From Sycobia sp. Sy_11 (lineage: Eukaryota; Arthropoda; Insecta; Hymenoptera; Epichrysomallidae), in contig JACCIC010000049.1 in the NCBI GenBank assembly GCA_018907035.1, forward strand, positions 2,218,501-2,282,500: DNA of 64,000 bases, given 5' to 3'. Position numbers and translations under genes: made by a program. Each line of letters opens with the position of its first letter. The stretch's first letter is position 1. Shown here one piece after another: positions 1-13,862 of this stretch. The notes under the pieces were generated by a model. The model was not told the origin of the DNA and ran no database searches. It worked only from the letters and a program-made list of their open reading frames with translations.

Positions 1-1091
1 TACAATGTAATTTTTAAAAACTGAAGGGATTAATCTTGCGTTTATCAATGTTATCTATAAGGGAGAAAAAGTAACATACGGGCGCTGAACATGATCCATG
101 AAACTAACCTTAGGTATAAGTATGGTTTTGAATCGTTTTCCAAAATTGCATTCCCTTAAAATCTGCGGCTCTGAGTTATTAGCGTTTAGGAGTGCATAAT
201 CGTGGGGGAGTTCGATAGTAAGATAAATATAGCAATTCACTTTTTACGCGTATATTGTATGGAACTGTTGAATAAACAGTCGATTGGCTGCGCGATTATA
301 TCGCGCGAAGGTGAGTCAGGGGGTTCTATTGATCTATAAATCTATAATTGATCGCGCCGGCGTTCCTTAACAGTATAGCTTTGATAACAGCGTGACACTG
401 AACTTTCGATATACTCCCGCAAGCACATGCGCAGATTCACACCAAGTCCCTTATAAGACCGCGATAGCGTCGCACCGAGAACCTCGCCCCGCAGGACCAT
501 AATGTGAGAGGACGCAACTCTCTCCCACCTCCCACCATCCCGCTCTCCCTCTCCCTCTCCAATAATTTTAACGAGCGTGAGCAAAGGCCCCGAGCTCATA
601 TATATGCACCGCCACCACTCCCCTCGTCGCTCGCGCTTCCAGGATCCTTCGAATTTTAATTGGTCACGAAGAGGAGCCTCCGTAACTTTCGATTTTGACT
701 CGGAGCGAATTTCGATTTCTCGATTTTAAGCCTATATATAAAGCACTTGCGCAGTTTTTTTTTTTTTTTGGCATTCTACCAGTCGGTGGAGATAGAGAGA
801 AATAAGGGAATTTTCATTCAAGCCCGATGAGAACGGTTCAAAGTCTTGGAAAAAAAAAAATTCTTTCGTTTCCGCAAGAATAATGATAAATTACAAAAGT
901 ACGCCGTTGCTATAAAAGTTACGCTCCCTTCGGTTATGAAACTCGAAGAATTGAACAAGTTTTCCATAGAATTCGATCATGCTATCGCTAAATACAGATT
1001 TACTCGTTATTTCGATTGACTTATAAATTTACGGACGATTATTCGACCATTATCTATTACCTAAATACATAAAACGGATCCAGAGGAAGTG

Positions 1092-1095
<4 letters not shown>

Positions 1096-1144
<49 letters not shown>
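1096..1144. repeat. (GA)n microsatellite
   Basis: An uninterrupted GA dinucleotide tract of about 49 bp. It is the first of many GA/CT and TA tracts in the left flank. Confidence 0.95.
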
Positions 1145-1147
<3 letters not shown>

Positions 1148-1459
1148 AGAGAGACCATATACAGAAACACAGGCTTTATAGGCAGGCCTACATCAGCCCC
1201 GTTCTCCTCTCTCATCCCGCTGATCCGGCCGCTCTCTTCCTACGCCGTGGCCAGCATATAAAATAAAAACAAAGCAAAAACAAAAAGAAACAAAGTCGTA
1301 GAAGAGAGGCCGCGCGGTGGTTGGGGTGGGGGATACGGGATAGAGGGGAAAGAGGGAGGAGGGAGGAACAGCGATGAGAGGACGGAGAGAAATCTGCAAG
1401 GCCCCCCGAGAGAGCGCCCGGGCGCGAGCGAAGCGCCGAGGCTCGTCGGGCGACCAACC

Positions 1460-1461
<2 letters not shown>

Positions 1462-1514
<53 letters not shown>
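1462..1514. repeat. (TA)n microsatellite
   Basis: A pure TA tract of about 53 bp bordered by GC-rich sequence on both sides. Confidence 0.95.
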
Positions 1515-1516
<2 letters not shown>

Positions 1517-1909
1517 GCGTTGCATTCGCATGCGCGCGGTTAGCCAAGCGAGTCCGCGGTAGCCTCGGGACATCACGAGAGAGCCGGGCTCTCCTCACCC
1601 CCCTTCTCCCTTCCACCTCCTCGCACCCGCCATCCTCCCTCGGCCGCCCAATCCTCTTTCACCTCCGTCCTGCGATCCCACGTCGCTCCTTTCGCCTCTC
1701 TCATCTCTCTCTATCTCACTCTCAACTCTGTATACATATATTATATGTGCCTGTGTGTGCGCGGCGCTGACTCTGTTTGCTCTTTTTGCCCACCCTCTCC
1801 TCTCCATGTGTGTATAATATGTGTGTGTATCTATGTATAGGTGCGCGCGCGAGGCCTACGTCAGCGCGACTCGCCTTTTATATACGTCCTCGGGTTTCCT
1901 CCCGAAGTT

Positions 1910-1913
<4 letters not shown>

Positions 1914-1943
<30 letters not shown>
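1914..1943. repeat. (CT)n microsatellite
   Basis: A CT tract of about 30 bp, followed some 45 bp later by a GGGA-rich stretch. Confidence 0.9.
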
Positions 1944-1947
<4 letters not shown>

Positions 1948-4900
1948 ACCTCTCACTGCTGATGCCCTCCTGCATGCGAAGCGAAGGAGGGAGGGAGGGA
2001 GGGAGAGGCAGAAGTCGGCGGCGCACACGCGACGTGTTTAATTAACGATGAAATTCGAGCGGCCTGGCTGGGATTTCAATAATTGTTGCTTATTTTCGCG
2101 AAGCAAGCGGACGAGCGAACGCTCGCACACTGATTTATATACTGCGCCTGTTGCAAAAGTGTTTTTCGGAGAGTGCCGAGGGAATATATATGGATATACA
2201 TATGCGTATACATAGAAGTACACGGAGGGTGGATTTGCGATGCGGTTGGATGACGAGGATACGTCGATACGCTCGTTTATCGTACTGATATATATATACG
2301 AGACTCTATAATACCCTCGAGTCCCAAACGATCAAATGAATTATTACATCTTGTCGAACGCGTTTTGCGGGCGCAATGTACAAATTAATTCGTTCCGTTA
2401 CACATTCGCCGATACAGAGATATATGCACACCGAGACTTTCAGCAATTTAAAATTAATTTCCGTATTATCGCCAATACTATTAGCTAACCCACGATATTG
2501 AATTAAAAGTAATCAAATAAAATTATGTAACATTATTTTAAAATAATTTGAATGCAGGCGTCAAATAAAGCGCGCGAACATAATTTTTTTTTCATTAATT
2601 TGGAAAATAATTATGAATTATTGAATTTTCCTCAGAAACGAAGCCTCGTCATCGAAACAGAATTGAAATACGCCCGACTATTCTCTGCTCCATTGTCATC
2701 ATCGTGGCGCATCAAAAGACATGCGAATTTTTCGCTTCGCAACATACTTCATTCCAACCGTGCTATGCGTAATTAAAATCAATTGCCAGGTTATGTTTTT
2801 TTTATTTCGTCGTAAGCTATCATTTGGAAGGAAATTTGAAAAAAAAAACGTCCAGTTTCCCAATGCGAATTGAGAAATCCGTCAGGTCAATTCATTACAC
2901 ATCGACCAACTTATCAATTTCAACCAGTTCAGAAGCAGAACAGCCGAGTTACACGATTACACCATCGCGCGTACCCAGCATGAGTGCCTCCTACACCTCA
3001 CCTCTTTATTTTATTGTTATATCTATATATGGCATATACATAAACCAAGAAATCGAGAAGGTATAATTGAAAAGACAACTTCTAACGGCCGCTGAATCAT
3101 CCGTGGCACGCGCGAGTGGTGAGTGTACCGGGGAAGTTCGCGAAACGTAACGCTTTCGTGCGCGTATATATATATATATATATATATAACCGAGCGATAT
3201 AGCATCGGGAATCTCATCGGCTTTCTCGCGGTTACCCATAAGCGTATACTCTCGGCCAACATCAAAAGCTGGTGCGCGCAAGGCAGATTTCTCGCTCTCT
3301 CGCTCTTCCTCCTTTATTCCCCGGGCGCTTGTCTCCCGCGATGATGCCGGACCGCGATTATAAGCCTGGAGCTCGCGCGCGCGCGCACACACACACACAC
3401 ACACACATATGGGCGCGAGGTTTAGCGCGGCTCCCTTTCGATCTCTGCAATGCGATGCCGCGAGTTCGCTCGGTAATCAGCCAAGAACGGAGAATGCGAA
3501 CTGCGCGCACGTTGCTATGAGCGATTGGAAAAATTGATTTTTTCCCCCTACCGCCTTGGTCGCTTTTGTTTGTGTTTCTTATACGTGACAGAAGAAATTC
3601 AAACGTCAAAGCTGCTCGTTCTTGTTTCGAAGGGCTCAGAAGTGTCGTGACTTAATTGTATTTCTACCAATGTTCTTGCAACATCAAATATCAGATATTA
3701 GGTGTGTCTCTCTCTGTATGTGTGTGTGTGCGCGCGCGCACTCAGAGACAAGTAAAAATAACAGACTTATTAGAGAAACCGGTTTCGCGAGCAACTATAG
3801 AATCAAAGAGCTGTAATTAAAGTATTCCACGACTTGACAAATTCTCCACCGTATGAGCACGGAACGACCAGATCTAGAGCTCAAAATGACTTTGCCCCCT
3901 CCCCTCCCCCAACCCAACCACCACCGCCATCGCCGACACTATTATAAACCGTTTACAACGCGTTTCCCAACTGTCCCATATATTAAATGCTTCAATTGAA
4001 GTCATTGGATCAAACGCACACACGCGCTTTACTGGCAGGCGCGCAATAAAAACGGGCGGTCACCCGCGGCAACGCGATCCAGCGCTCGAACAGTTCCAAC
4101 CGCAGCCGTTGTAAAGCGAATCGCGCTGGAATAATACCTTGAATCTTGACGACAATTGTTGTATATACCATTTAGTCCCATAACGATCCAGTTCAATAAT
4201 TCAATGCAACCGTCTCGAACCCATGAGAGAGTGGAAAGTCGCTATCCATCAGAGTCGTAATGAAATAATTCCGTCAGGTCCTTGTGACTGAACAAAACTA
4301 ACGTTCTTCAACGACTATTCCACGCGAATGAATATAAATCTGGAAATTGGGCTCTCGCTCAAGAGTTCAAAAAAATTTCTTAATCACACGATTATAGTAT
4401 GAGTATTAGGCATTAAATTTTGGGATTTTCTAGCTATAATGGCTCAACCGATTATTCAGAGATTCATCTCGGAAAGAGAGAATTTCCAGCTATAAGCGTA
4501 TATCGAGATCAAGTTCCAGCGAATCTTTTTCCACAATCCTTCTTTCAAGTAAGGCAAATTTGTCGCACTTTGGATTTCAGGGAGTGTTTACTAAATCGCA
4601 AAGGCTTTATTAAACCGGATTCCTCATAAACGATACGGCTTATCTCTAAATCTTTCTCTCGGTATGTCCCTCGTATACGCGTCCCCGTGAAACACGAGTA
4701 ACCGGTAGCAGAGCAAGCACAACAATGCTACGACGGCATCAACGGTGAAGAATGGCATCATTCCCGGTTCTCATCTCTTTCATATATATATATAAACAGG
4801 AATGGCTCTGAGAGGATGGCAAGTTCGAGGGCGTCGTCGGATATAATTTATATAAGGAGGAGATTAAGGCCACCGGAGTTGAAACGCGATATAACATACA

Positions 4901-5034
4901 CACCTCCTCCATTTGCTCGGAACCTCAGCCCCTACACCCTCCCGTCGTGGAAAGTCATCAGCCTCCGTAGCACGCTCACGCCTCGCGCGTCCTTCCACGT
5001 CCGCGTAGCTACATACGGCGGTTGTGCATCGAAA

Positions 5035-5035
<1 letters not shown>

Positions 5036-5077
<42 letters not shown>
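5036..5077. repeat. (ATT)n trinucleotide microsatellite
   Basis: An ATT tract of about 42 bp, one of the few trinucleotide repeats here. It is followed by AGT-type repeats. Confidence 0.9.
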
Positions 5078-5078
<1 letters not shown>

Positions 5079-7068
5079 TAGTAGTAGTTGAAGTAATATC
5101 AGTAGTAGTGCAATTCAGCAAGGGTATGCAATCCGGTTAGAAGAGTCATCCTGTAACACGCGTTTGGAGGAACGTTATATCCCCGTTCTTCATTCCACGC
5201 GATTCTAATAGTCGGTCTATGTACAAAATTGAATTTCACCGGCCCTAGGATTCCGATGAATTCGATGGAGCCAACAAGTTGGAATTTGAGGATGTTCTTA
5301 AATACATTTGCGATGATAGATTATAGCTTCTCATTATGTGGATTTACGCAGGTCTTAAAATCCCTAAAAATTATAATTATGTCCGCTTATTGTAGAAAGG
5401 ATAAGTCTACTGTTTATAATATTTATAACGATTTCAAATGCTTTTTTTTCTGTATTTTGTAACTTAAAGATTGTCTTTGTCCCCTGGATTACGATACTAC
5501 GCCGCGCCCTGATAAAAAATTTTGTCGCTCGAGGTATGCGCCACATTCGTTGCGACCCGGTATTTATACCACAGGTAATCTAAATATATACATGCAATGA
5601 GACTATAATTGATGGACTCTTCGTCGTTCGAGATCGCAGTCACGCATAGCTCTGACGCTTTGTCCCGCATCCCTTGCGATCGATACAAATTTTGTGATTC
5701 GTCATTGTCGCGACACTATCGGTATACCGATGGTCCATTAGCGTTTCTTGAACATTTCGCGGCGAATCGACAACAGGCTATAACCAATGCCATATAAGAG
5801 GAAACCGCGTTAAGGTACAAAAGCAATCACATACCCAGCATACCAACTAAAAACCTCACGGATTAACGTTAGGTTATTATTAAGTTTCGACCGACTGTCC
5901 GGTCGCGCGGGACTCGACCCGAAGCCCCCTCCCCTCCCGCCCCCACAAGCAAGCGGACATTCGTAAAACAGGGGTTAACGACTCCTCAGCGCCAGCTCCT
6001 CGTAATCTTCGTATTCAGATCTGAAGCGTTTCGATGAAGCGAGAGCGCGGGCTATGCATTTGCATATCTTCGATCGGCCGGTGTCAATGCCGTAATACGG
6101 CGCGAGGAGAGCGGCGAAAAATCAGAAACAAAACAAAACAAAACGAAAAATCACATTCATTAAACGTCCGCTCGTGACAATAAACTAAATTTATGCGAGC
6201 ACGCGCGCGCGCGCGCCCACACCTACGGCGATTCCACGCGGACTTCTGAAATGCCGGTGGGTTGGAAAAAAAAAAACAAATTTGAAAATTTCGCATATTC
6301 CCTATGTATAGGCCCAGTGCCGAGCTTCCTGCCAGTTTGCTTTACAGCTCTCCACGGCGCTCCTTCCATGAAGAGCAAGTGCATGAGAGAGAACGGGAGA
6401 CGTAAATTTCTTAAGGAAATTCTCAAAGCGCTCGCGTTTATCTTCCAGAGTGCCGTTACCGAGCCGGAGCGGCCTTTGATTCCGTTCGTTGGTGGAAAAT
6501 TAATGATCATACGGGGCAATGTGCAATGATTCTTCCATTCTTTTTTATTTTCCTTTTTTTTTTTTTTTTGAACGATAAAAGGCTCGCGGTATATAATGAT
6601 TGCGATTTAGAAAACTCGGCGGCAAGAAAATTCTCATTAACGTGGTTCCATTTGTATGCCGAAAGGGGGAGTGGGGAAAGAAGCAATGAAAATCTCGTGT
6701 TTTATAAGCTGCTAATAGATGATAAAGCATAATCGTTCCATTATATTGCAGACATATTATTGGAAAATATAGGCTGACGCGGCAATTTACGAGTACATCG
6801 TTTCCAGACTGAAGTTAAAAATTATTAATCGATTATCGGGGGCTTTAAAAATTTTAATATACCTATTTTTTGTACACCCAGTAAAAAGAAGCTTGAGATT
6901 AGAAAATTATAATGAAGTCTTGCAAATGCCCTTATCCTTCAAAAATTGCCGTAAAATCTATTTACAGATTTTGATCGGGATTTATGCAGATATTCTGAAT
7001 TCATTGATAATTTTCTATGGTATCGTCACGATATGATTCGCAACTTTGGTAATTTATATATCTATCTA

Positions 7069-7070
<2 letters not shown>

Positions 7071-7129
<59 letters not shown>

Positions 7130-7255
7130 AATCTAAAGTAAAAATTCTGTATTCCATGCGCGATCTTATAACGGCATAATTCGAGGGAGCGTCGCGAGGC
7201 GTCAATCTATGGCTACCGCCCATCGGCTAAGCTCGATTTTTTCCTTCGCCCAAAC

Positions 7256-7301
<46 letters not shown>
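7071..7301. repeat. Two (TA)n microsatellites
   Basis: TA tracts at 7,071-7,127 and 7,257-7,301 are separated by about 130 bp of unique DNA. A (GA)n tract follows at 7,467-7,502. Confidence 0.95.
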
Positions 7302-7305
<4 letters not shown>

Positions 7306-7462
7306 CCAGTATATAGGGAAATGAAGATAGAAAAGACGAGGGCACTTAATAATTTCCGAGGCGTCAAGTGCGCGCGTTAAACGACTTTCCATTAAGCGCC
7401 AGATGGCTTATTTTTTTATTTTTTTTTTTCAATTCAGCTTTAACAGACAGAAGATAGGGGAG

Positions 7463-7513
<51 letters not shown>

Positions 7514-8599
7514 CGAGAAAGAGAAGGAGAATAAGAGAAAGAAGAGGAGACGGGAGTTAATGCGACAGAGACTTCGCGCACGATTTCTATCTGAATCTTT
7601 CCCAGGACAAGAGAAGGCCGGTCTACGGGCTGTTTCATTTATGTATATATAATACGTTTATCCTTCTATCGATCAAAATTACCGATGTAGAAGGAAAAAT
7701 GATATCGCTCCCCATCTTTTTTTCAATTAGAAATTATAAGTCCCATTCAATTAAAGGACACATCAATTCTAGAGCAACGAATCACGCGGGACTCCCCAAT
7801 AAATGGGAGTACTCCATTACCATTCGCACGCTCCTTCCTCTGACCCCTCCGCCCGTGTCGCTCTCTCTCTCTCTGTGCTCGCGCGCGCGCGCGCGCGTCT
7901 GTGTTCCGCCCCCATACCCGCGTCCGACTCTTGGGCCCGCGCAACGGTATCCGCTCCATAGGATTTTCCCTCGTTTAAAAACGAGACGCGCGCGTTTATA
8001 ACGCAGTCCTCGGCGGCGCTGCCGCGACAGAGGCGGCTTTTTGCACAATTATACGGTCAATTAACGTGAGCGCGGGACCCCGCGCGAGCGCACCGCGCAC
8101 GGATTCGAATTAATTAATGCGGCCGTATACAGTACGTGTCTGCGCGGGCTCGCGCGTGTATACAACAGAGCGCCAAGGTTCAGGGCGCGGGCGGTCGGAC
8201 GGACGGACGGCGAGCGGCCTTTTTTGCCGTTTCACGGGGCAGTGGCGGTGGGACGAGGGGAGGGGGAGGGGAGGCGGGGCAGGGGCGCTGCCCGCGGGCG
8301 CGCTTGCGGAAAAATGTTAATAGTCGTGTAATCCCCCGTTGATACGCGTACGCGCGGACACGCGTGGGAAGAGCGGGGGATGGGGGTGGGGCTGTATTGC
8401 AGGACTCGGCTATTCGATCGTGGTCAGCGCGGCTGCTGGTGTAGGATCGCTTTATTGTAAAGGGGACGAGACGTATATGCTTGTAAGGCCAGTTATACAA
8501 TAGTCCTAATTAATGTGACGCTTCGTTCACAAGAAAAATTGTGAAAAGCATTTATAAATAATCATTTGAATTTACTGTTAAACCATTATTTATCTCTTT

Positions 8600-8603
<4 letters not shown>

Positions 8604-8636
<33 letters not shown>
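8604..8636. repeat. (CT)n microsatellite
   Basis: A pure CT tract of about 32 bp. Confidence 0.9.
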
Positions 8637-8639
<3 letters not shown>

Positions 8640-9363
8640 TCATCGTCTTAACGGAAATATGGAACAACCCCGGTGCATCTAAGATTTTATAATAGTTAGT
8701 TTTATCTTAAATTGATGGTAAAAGCAGTAAATTAATACAATATTGTGCATTATATAGATAAATAATATAAAGGCAGAGAAAGAGGCACGGACATGAACGC
8801 GCGCAAAAAGAGCCCTCTATGTCGAAATCGGAGGACTAATTATAACTAATGAAATGCGCTTTCTTCCTTTATATATATATATTACATGTGCCAATGCACC
8901 ATTCACTGATAACACGAGAAAGAACCCTCGCGCGAGAGGTGGGGGGGGGCGTGCAGCGTTCAAACCGATCGCGCATTGTTTCTCTCCGAGAGCGCGTGTA
9001 AGAGGCCGAATCGCTTTTGCAGTATATATGTATAATGTATATATAGTCAGATCATCCTGCAGCAATGAATTGGCCCATTACAAAATCGGGCAAGGGATAG
9101 GGAGGGGAGGAAGCCGCAGGCTTCCCTCCAATATTATCTCTGTTACGCCACGATTTATACTTGGACGTATCCCGCCTATGCGTGATATATATTGAATATA
9201 CAATGCTGTATCATGCACGGTCAATCGCTTACATATATTCACACGTACGCTTTAGGCGAGGATAAAGTTTTTAAAACACCGGTTGGGTTTTACACCTAAA
9301 GTTTTTAGGTCAATTAATTTGACCGTTTATATCCGATGCCCCCATATATTGAACAATAATCGC

Positions 9364-9366
<3 letters not shown>

Positions 9367-9400
<34 letters not shown>
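9367..9400. repeat. (CA)n microsatellite
   Basis: A CA tract of about 34 bp. TA tracts follow at 9,862-9,910 and 10,120-10,175. Confidence 0.9.
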
Positions 9401-9404
<4 letters not shown>

Positions 9405-9859
9405 CTACACAATTATAAATCAACGGGGTAAGAAATCATTGCGAATAACTTTTCTGCGAAAGTAAGAGCGTATCATTTTGAATCATTTTCAAATATTGTA
9501 TATAATATGCACACCCTTCGGAATTCCATACTCTACTGCCTACATATATAAAATATAAATATGTATATGTAGAAGAATTCAGGGAATCTTGAACAGCATC
9601 GTCGTGATGCAACTATATATATATACATGCAATCGGTGAAATATTTGCGCTGAATCGAAAATATTAACTACTTTGGCGACGTTGTCGAAAGATTTTTTTG
9701 GATGCTGTGATGTGATCGTTGGAATGTTACTTTCCCTTTTTTTTTTTTTTTTGAATATATAAAATATATGCATTACATCTTCGCCGGCGACATATAAGCG
9801 CTATCAGGCGCGTATAGATATGTATTATCCGTTAAAGACTGTGTCCAGCCACCATACGC

Positions 9860-9914
<55 letters not shown>

Positions 9915-10124
9915 CACGTATGCATATAAAGATGTATAATATCTGTATAAGGAAATATCTCTCGTTCAACTCTTCAAGAGTCTTTTTCCTCTTCTCTCTC
10001 TTTCACCCTCCCATCTCTATTTTATGACCGATCATAAAATGCCGCACGCTGCTAGGCGGGGTGGAATATTACGCAAACGCTGCACGCGGGTATGGACGTA
10101 TACATGTACACATGTACATTTATA

Positions 10125-10181
<57 letters not shown>

Positions 10182-11160
10182 GCGTAATAACCCGCGAGAG
10201 GGCCTACTCCTCCCTCTTCTCCTTATTTCCCCTCGGCTGCGCGAAAGCGCGCCCGACGCCTCGCGCTCGCTCGCCCGCCCGTCGCTGCGCGCGCCGATGC
10301 GCGCTGTGCGCTCTCCAGCCACGTCTGAATTTACGCGCGCGAATAAAACGTTGGGCGCATCACAGAGCTACGCGCGCACACGCGCGCACGGCGGAGAATG
10401 TGGATTTCGAGGTTAAAAGGATATTTTCGCCGTCACGAGTGCGCACACTTATGCAGGAAAAATGCATTGGCGCGGAAATGGGGGGGAGGGGTATTATTAG
10501 GCGGTCTGGATTATTGCCGAAGAGCCAGCTATGACTCTCTATATATAGAGGGACTTTATACTGGCAAAACGTGCGTATGTAATAAGCGCGGCGTGTATGG
10601 GACTCGGTGGGAGAAGGAGGCGGACGGGGGCAGGATTAAATTTTACACGAACTTTAACGATCTTGTAATACCGTGTCATTAATTCTCATGGCATTAATTG
10701 TTTGCTTCTTATTTCTACCTCCTCGCCCCCTTGTCCCTTCCCCTTTCCTTTCCAAAACGTTAGGAAATTAAAGCGCCCAAAGTACGTCGATCTGATGTCG
10801 ACATTTATAGTCGAGGTTTATGCAATTGGTGGATGGTCCCTAATAACCCATGGATAAGAAAAAAAAGTAAGGCATTGGGTTATAGATCAACGGTCATTGA
10901 ATAATGTTTCTAAGATATTTAATATTGAAATATTCCATCTCTTATAACCTCCAATAAATATTTTTATAAGAGCTGCTTCTCTCAGTTCATAATTAATCAT
11001 TGACTTTGTCAATAATTATTTTAAATATTACTGTATAATAATTCATATTTCTACTACAGGCATTTTATTTTGGGAATCCGTCTCTGAGAAACGCATCATA
11101 TTTACTCCAATTTCTATTGGATTTCTATTGCCTTCTCGGTACATAAAAAGAAATAAAACG

Positions 11161-12933
11161 ATGGCATTCGGTAAGAGCACGTCCCAAAATTTCGAACGAA
11201 CGTCAAAAAAAAATCATTCCTGACATGTTTCAAATCGTTTCTAGAAGCAACGCTCGGCAAAGCGGCCCTGATGCTAACGCTGCTCGTGATGGGCACAGGC
11301 CCGACTCGCGCAAAGAGTGGCGGAATCTTGGGAGGCGATCCTATATTTCCCCCAGAAGAGAAGTGAGTCCTTACGTACATAAATGTACAAATATGCATAC
11401 AAAACGTTATATACATATATACCGATTGCAAGAGTCATTGTACACCGATGCCCTATGAATAAACAGGCTTGATCGTACGCCGATCCGATATTATTTCAGA
11501 TTCCCGAAGACGACTCCCTTGGACGATGAGAAACTGGCGCAGCTAAAACGGGACTTTACGGCTGTAAGGACTAATTGGCTCCTGGTCGGTGACGAGAAGT
11601 GGTTCCTGCCCGAGGCTTACCGCTCCCAGGGTCCGACTTATTTCGCCTACGAGACGTTTCACAACAAGACCTGGCTCGTGAATTTCCCCACGACAGGTAT
11701 AGATTTATATATATATATATGAGAGCTAATCTATATCTATGCGCATATAATCGAGAGGAAAATCGAATTCGTTGGTTTGAAGGTACTCATTGGGCGCAGG
11801 AAGCAATATGGCTGATAAACAACGATCTGGATTACAAGACGGCCGAAAGCAAGGATCTGGACGACAGATTTCCTTATTTCGAGTTAGTATTTTACATTAT
11901 CTATTTTTGGATATATGCAATATTCCTTATTGAGATACTTATCTATCATAATAGTCAATAATTGTGATAACGCGTGATTTGCCAAATAATTATTGAAGAG
12001 GAAAAAACAAACAAATAATTACAGATCAAATTTGAGCTCCAACGAGAATAAGAGCGAAGTATCGGATCAGCTATTGTCAAGACCAGAATTTTTCAAAACC
12101 CACCTGCCGTTCACGTTAGTTCCCCAGATTCTGAAATCCGGCAGTAAAGTAAGTATATTCGGGAAATTTTCTGTCGTTTTATATTTATAACATACATATA
12201 AACTGAACTCTGATAATGCATTAATTATTCATTGTAAATATTGGATTGTAATAATGTCGTGCAAATGATTCTCGTAGACGGTGTACTTCGCAAAAAATCC
12301 GAAAGACACCGCGGTGTCTTATTACCACTATCTCGTGAATTCGCCCGATTTCGAATTCGTGGGGACCTTCGAGAAGTTTTGGGACTATTTTGAAAATGAC
12401 GAGAGTACGTTATACTTCCTCTATTATGCATTGATATACATTCGTGCACGTAGATTAATAATACGGTGACAACTTTACATTGTACAATGTACGTAATTCA
12501 TATTTTTCCAGCCATGTTCTCTCCGTACTGGAGCCACTTGAAGGAAGGATGGTATCAAAAGGATAATATTAGAGTCCTATTTGTATTTTGCGAGGAAGTA
12601 TCGTATGTGAGTAAAAGCAAGGATTTGACTTGTCTATTAGAATATATCACATATGGCGATAAATAGCCGTGAAACAGCTGACGCGAACGATTGTCTTTAT
12701 TTCCTTAGGATCCAGTGAGCGTATTGAAGAAAATGGGGGAATTCTTTGAAAAATCGTACACCGACGAGCAGTACAGCGATTTACTCGCTTATCTCCAGCA
12801 TCATTACAAGATTGAAATAGAAACATGGCATCGTTATTTCACGCCCGAGCTCAACAATAAGGCTACCCAGTGGTTTATCGACAATCTTGAAAATACCGAC
12901 ATAGCGTTTCCCCACATTAACATATTCGGCTGA
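11161..12933 (+). CDS. Secreted sulfotransferase-like protein 1 (catalytic His kept)
   Basis: The SULT fold normally moves sulfonate from PAPS to small alcohols, phenols or amines in the cytosol. Eight exons join in frame: 11161-11170, 11245-11362, 11500-11696, 11783-11882, 12025-12148, 12278-12404, 12512-12606 and 12709-12933, giving 331 residues. The start is a 10-bp exon (ATG GCA TTC G), matched in all paralogues. Exon 2 encodes a signal peptide with core AALMLTLLVMG and a TRA cleavage context. The PAPS 5' loop reads FPTTGTHW against family YPKSGTTW, so the Lys is gone. The catalytic His is present in KTHLP (codon 12101-12103). The 3' motif is AKNPKD with Lys for Arg, and the C-terminal RKG clamp is missing. 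The YW..H.KEGW motif is retained. It is the most diverged and probably most ancestral-like member. Poly(A) signal AATAAA at 13180. Activity is doubtful. Confidence 0.88.
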
Positions 12934-13169
12934 ACAATTGTCGATGTACCCACAGTTTTACGATACGCGATTAATTCGTCATTACCATCGCACATCGGTA
13001 TTCGTATTCGTAAAATTTATGGTCAAGTTGTACTACCACCTGTTCGAAATGGGACCATTATATTATTTTCCTTTTACAGCAACCTTCTCATTAGAACGAC
13101 GAACATAGACAGTTCATTATTTATCTACTTATTTAATTATTAAAATGTATATTATAAAAAAATTAATTT

Positions 13170-13812
13170 ATAAAATTTGAATAAATTTATTACATGATAA
13201 TTTGGTCTGTCTTGTAATATTTAAAGTGTCATATAAACTGTATATAACTTTTTATTGTTTCATGAAGGTGAGAAAACTTCATTAAAAGAAATAATAAAAA
13301 AGTATAAAAAAGTTATATAAATTGATTAATGAGACTGGTTTTATAATTAAAATATTTTTTTATATAAAATGTATAGAGAAAAAATGTTATAATTAGATTT
13401 ACAAATTTCGAAGATTTCGAAGATCCTTGATTATGATTGCTAAATTTTTCTTTGATTTATTAAATTAGTCGATTTTGATTCATATTCGTGTAAAATGTAT
13501 ACCTCAACAAATGAAAAGATCCTGAGAAATTTTTTATCTCCACTAAGGGATAAAATATCGTCAAACTGAATGGTGGATACTATGCGGACTTGCTAATCTC
13601 ATTTTCAAAACTACACAACTTTATCTTCATCACCTATTTATTATAAAATTACTTAAAGTGTCGTATAAATCCAATTAAACTTTAAAATATAAATTACCCA
13701 TTGTTGAATTTATTACCTGCTCTTCGTGTTTGGTCTATCTATATGGCTGCATTTAAAAGCTTTTTACATAAATGTAATAAAAAATTAATAAAAATTTCTA
13801 AAAAAAAATTAG
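13170..13812. repeat. Upstream duplication module of gene 2
   Basis: This AT-rich stretch is recognisably related to the sequence upstream of genes 3 (about 19010-19597), 4 (about 23660-24282) and 5 (about 29740-30318). Shared landmarks are a TAAATTT/ATT...TTTAGTATT...TGTC(G/A)TATAAAC block at the far end and a CTTCGTGTT...TCTATCTAT...TAATAAAAAAT block near the promoter. The units therefore duplicated with about 650 bp of upstream DNA. I see no coding sequence in it. Confidence 0.7.
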
Positions 13813-13820
13813 TATAAATA
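13813..13820 (+). promoter_or_regulatory. TATA box of gene 2
   Basis: TATAAATA lies 50 bp before the ATG, inside an AATTAGTATAAATATGCGAT block conserved word for word before genes 3 and 4. A TTCATT initiator-like site lies about 30-35 bp downstream. Conservation between paralogues and the spacing support a core promoter. The start site itself is inferred. Confidence 0.7.
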
Positions 13821-13862
13821 TGCGATCCTTTCTGATCTTCTACCAATATTCATTTCCTAACC

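Larger units (their letters stand above)
1..11100. other. Microsatellite-rich non-coding region, no gene recognised
   Basis: I read both strands and found no exon with a recognisable domain. The stretch is GC-richer than the array that follows and is studded with simple repeats, many of which generate spurious open frames of Tyr-Ile, Ser-Leu or Arg-Glu dipeptides. If the Notch exon at 59,402-59,584 belongs to an intact gene, this region would be part of a Notch intron, since the 3' Notch exons must lie at lower coordinates. That is an inference. No tRNA or other RNA gene was seen. Confidence 0.55.

Noticed and set aside
1193..1616. Long frames of Tyr-Ile repeats, here and at many (TA)n tracts
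   Set aside because: They are translations of TA microsatellites, open in all frames and on both strands, with no conserved flanking domain.
9579..9773. Possible small minus-strand gene
   Set aside because: Starts in AT-rich repeat DNA, contains a poly-Lys run from poly-T, and has no motif.
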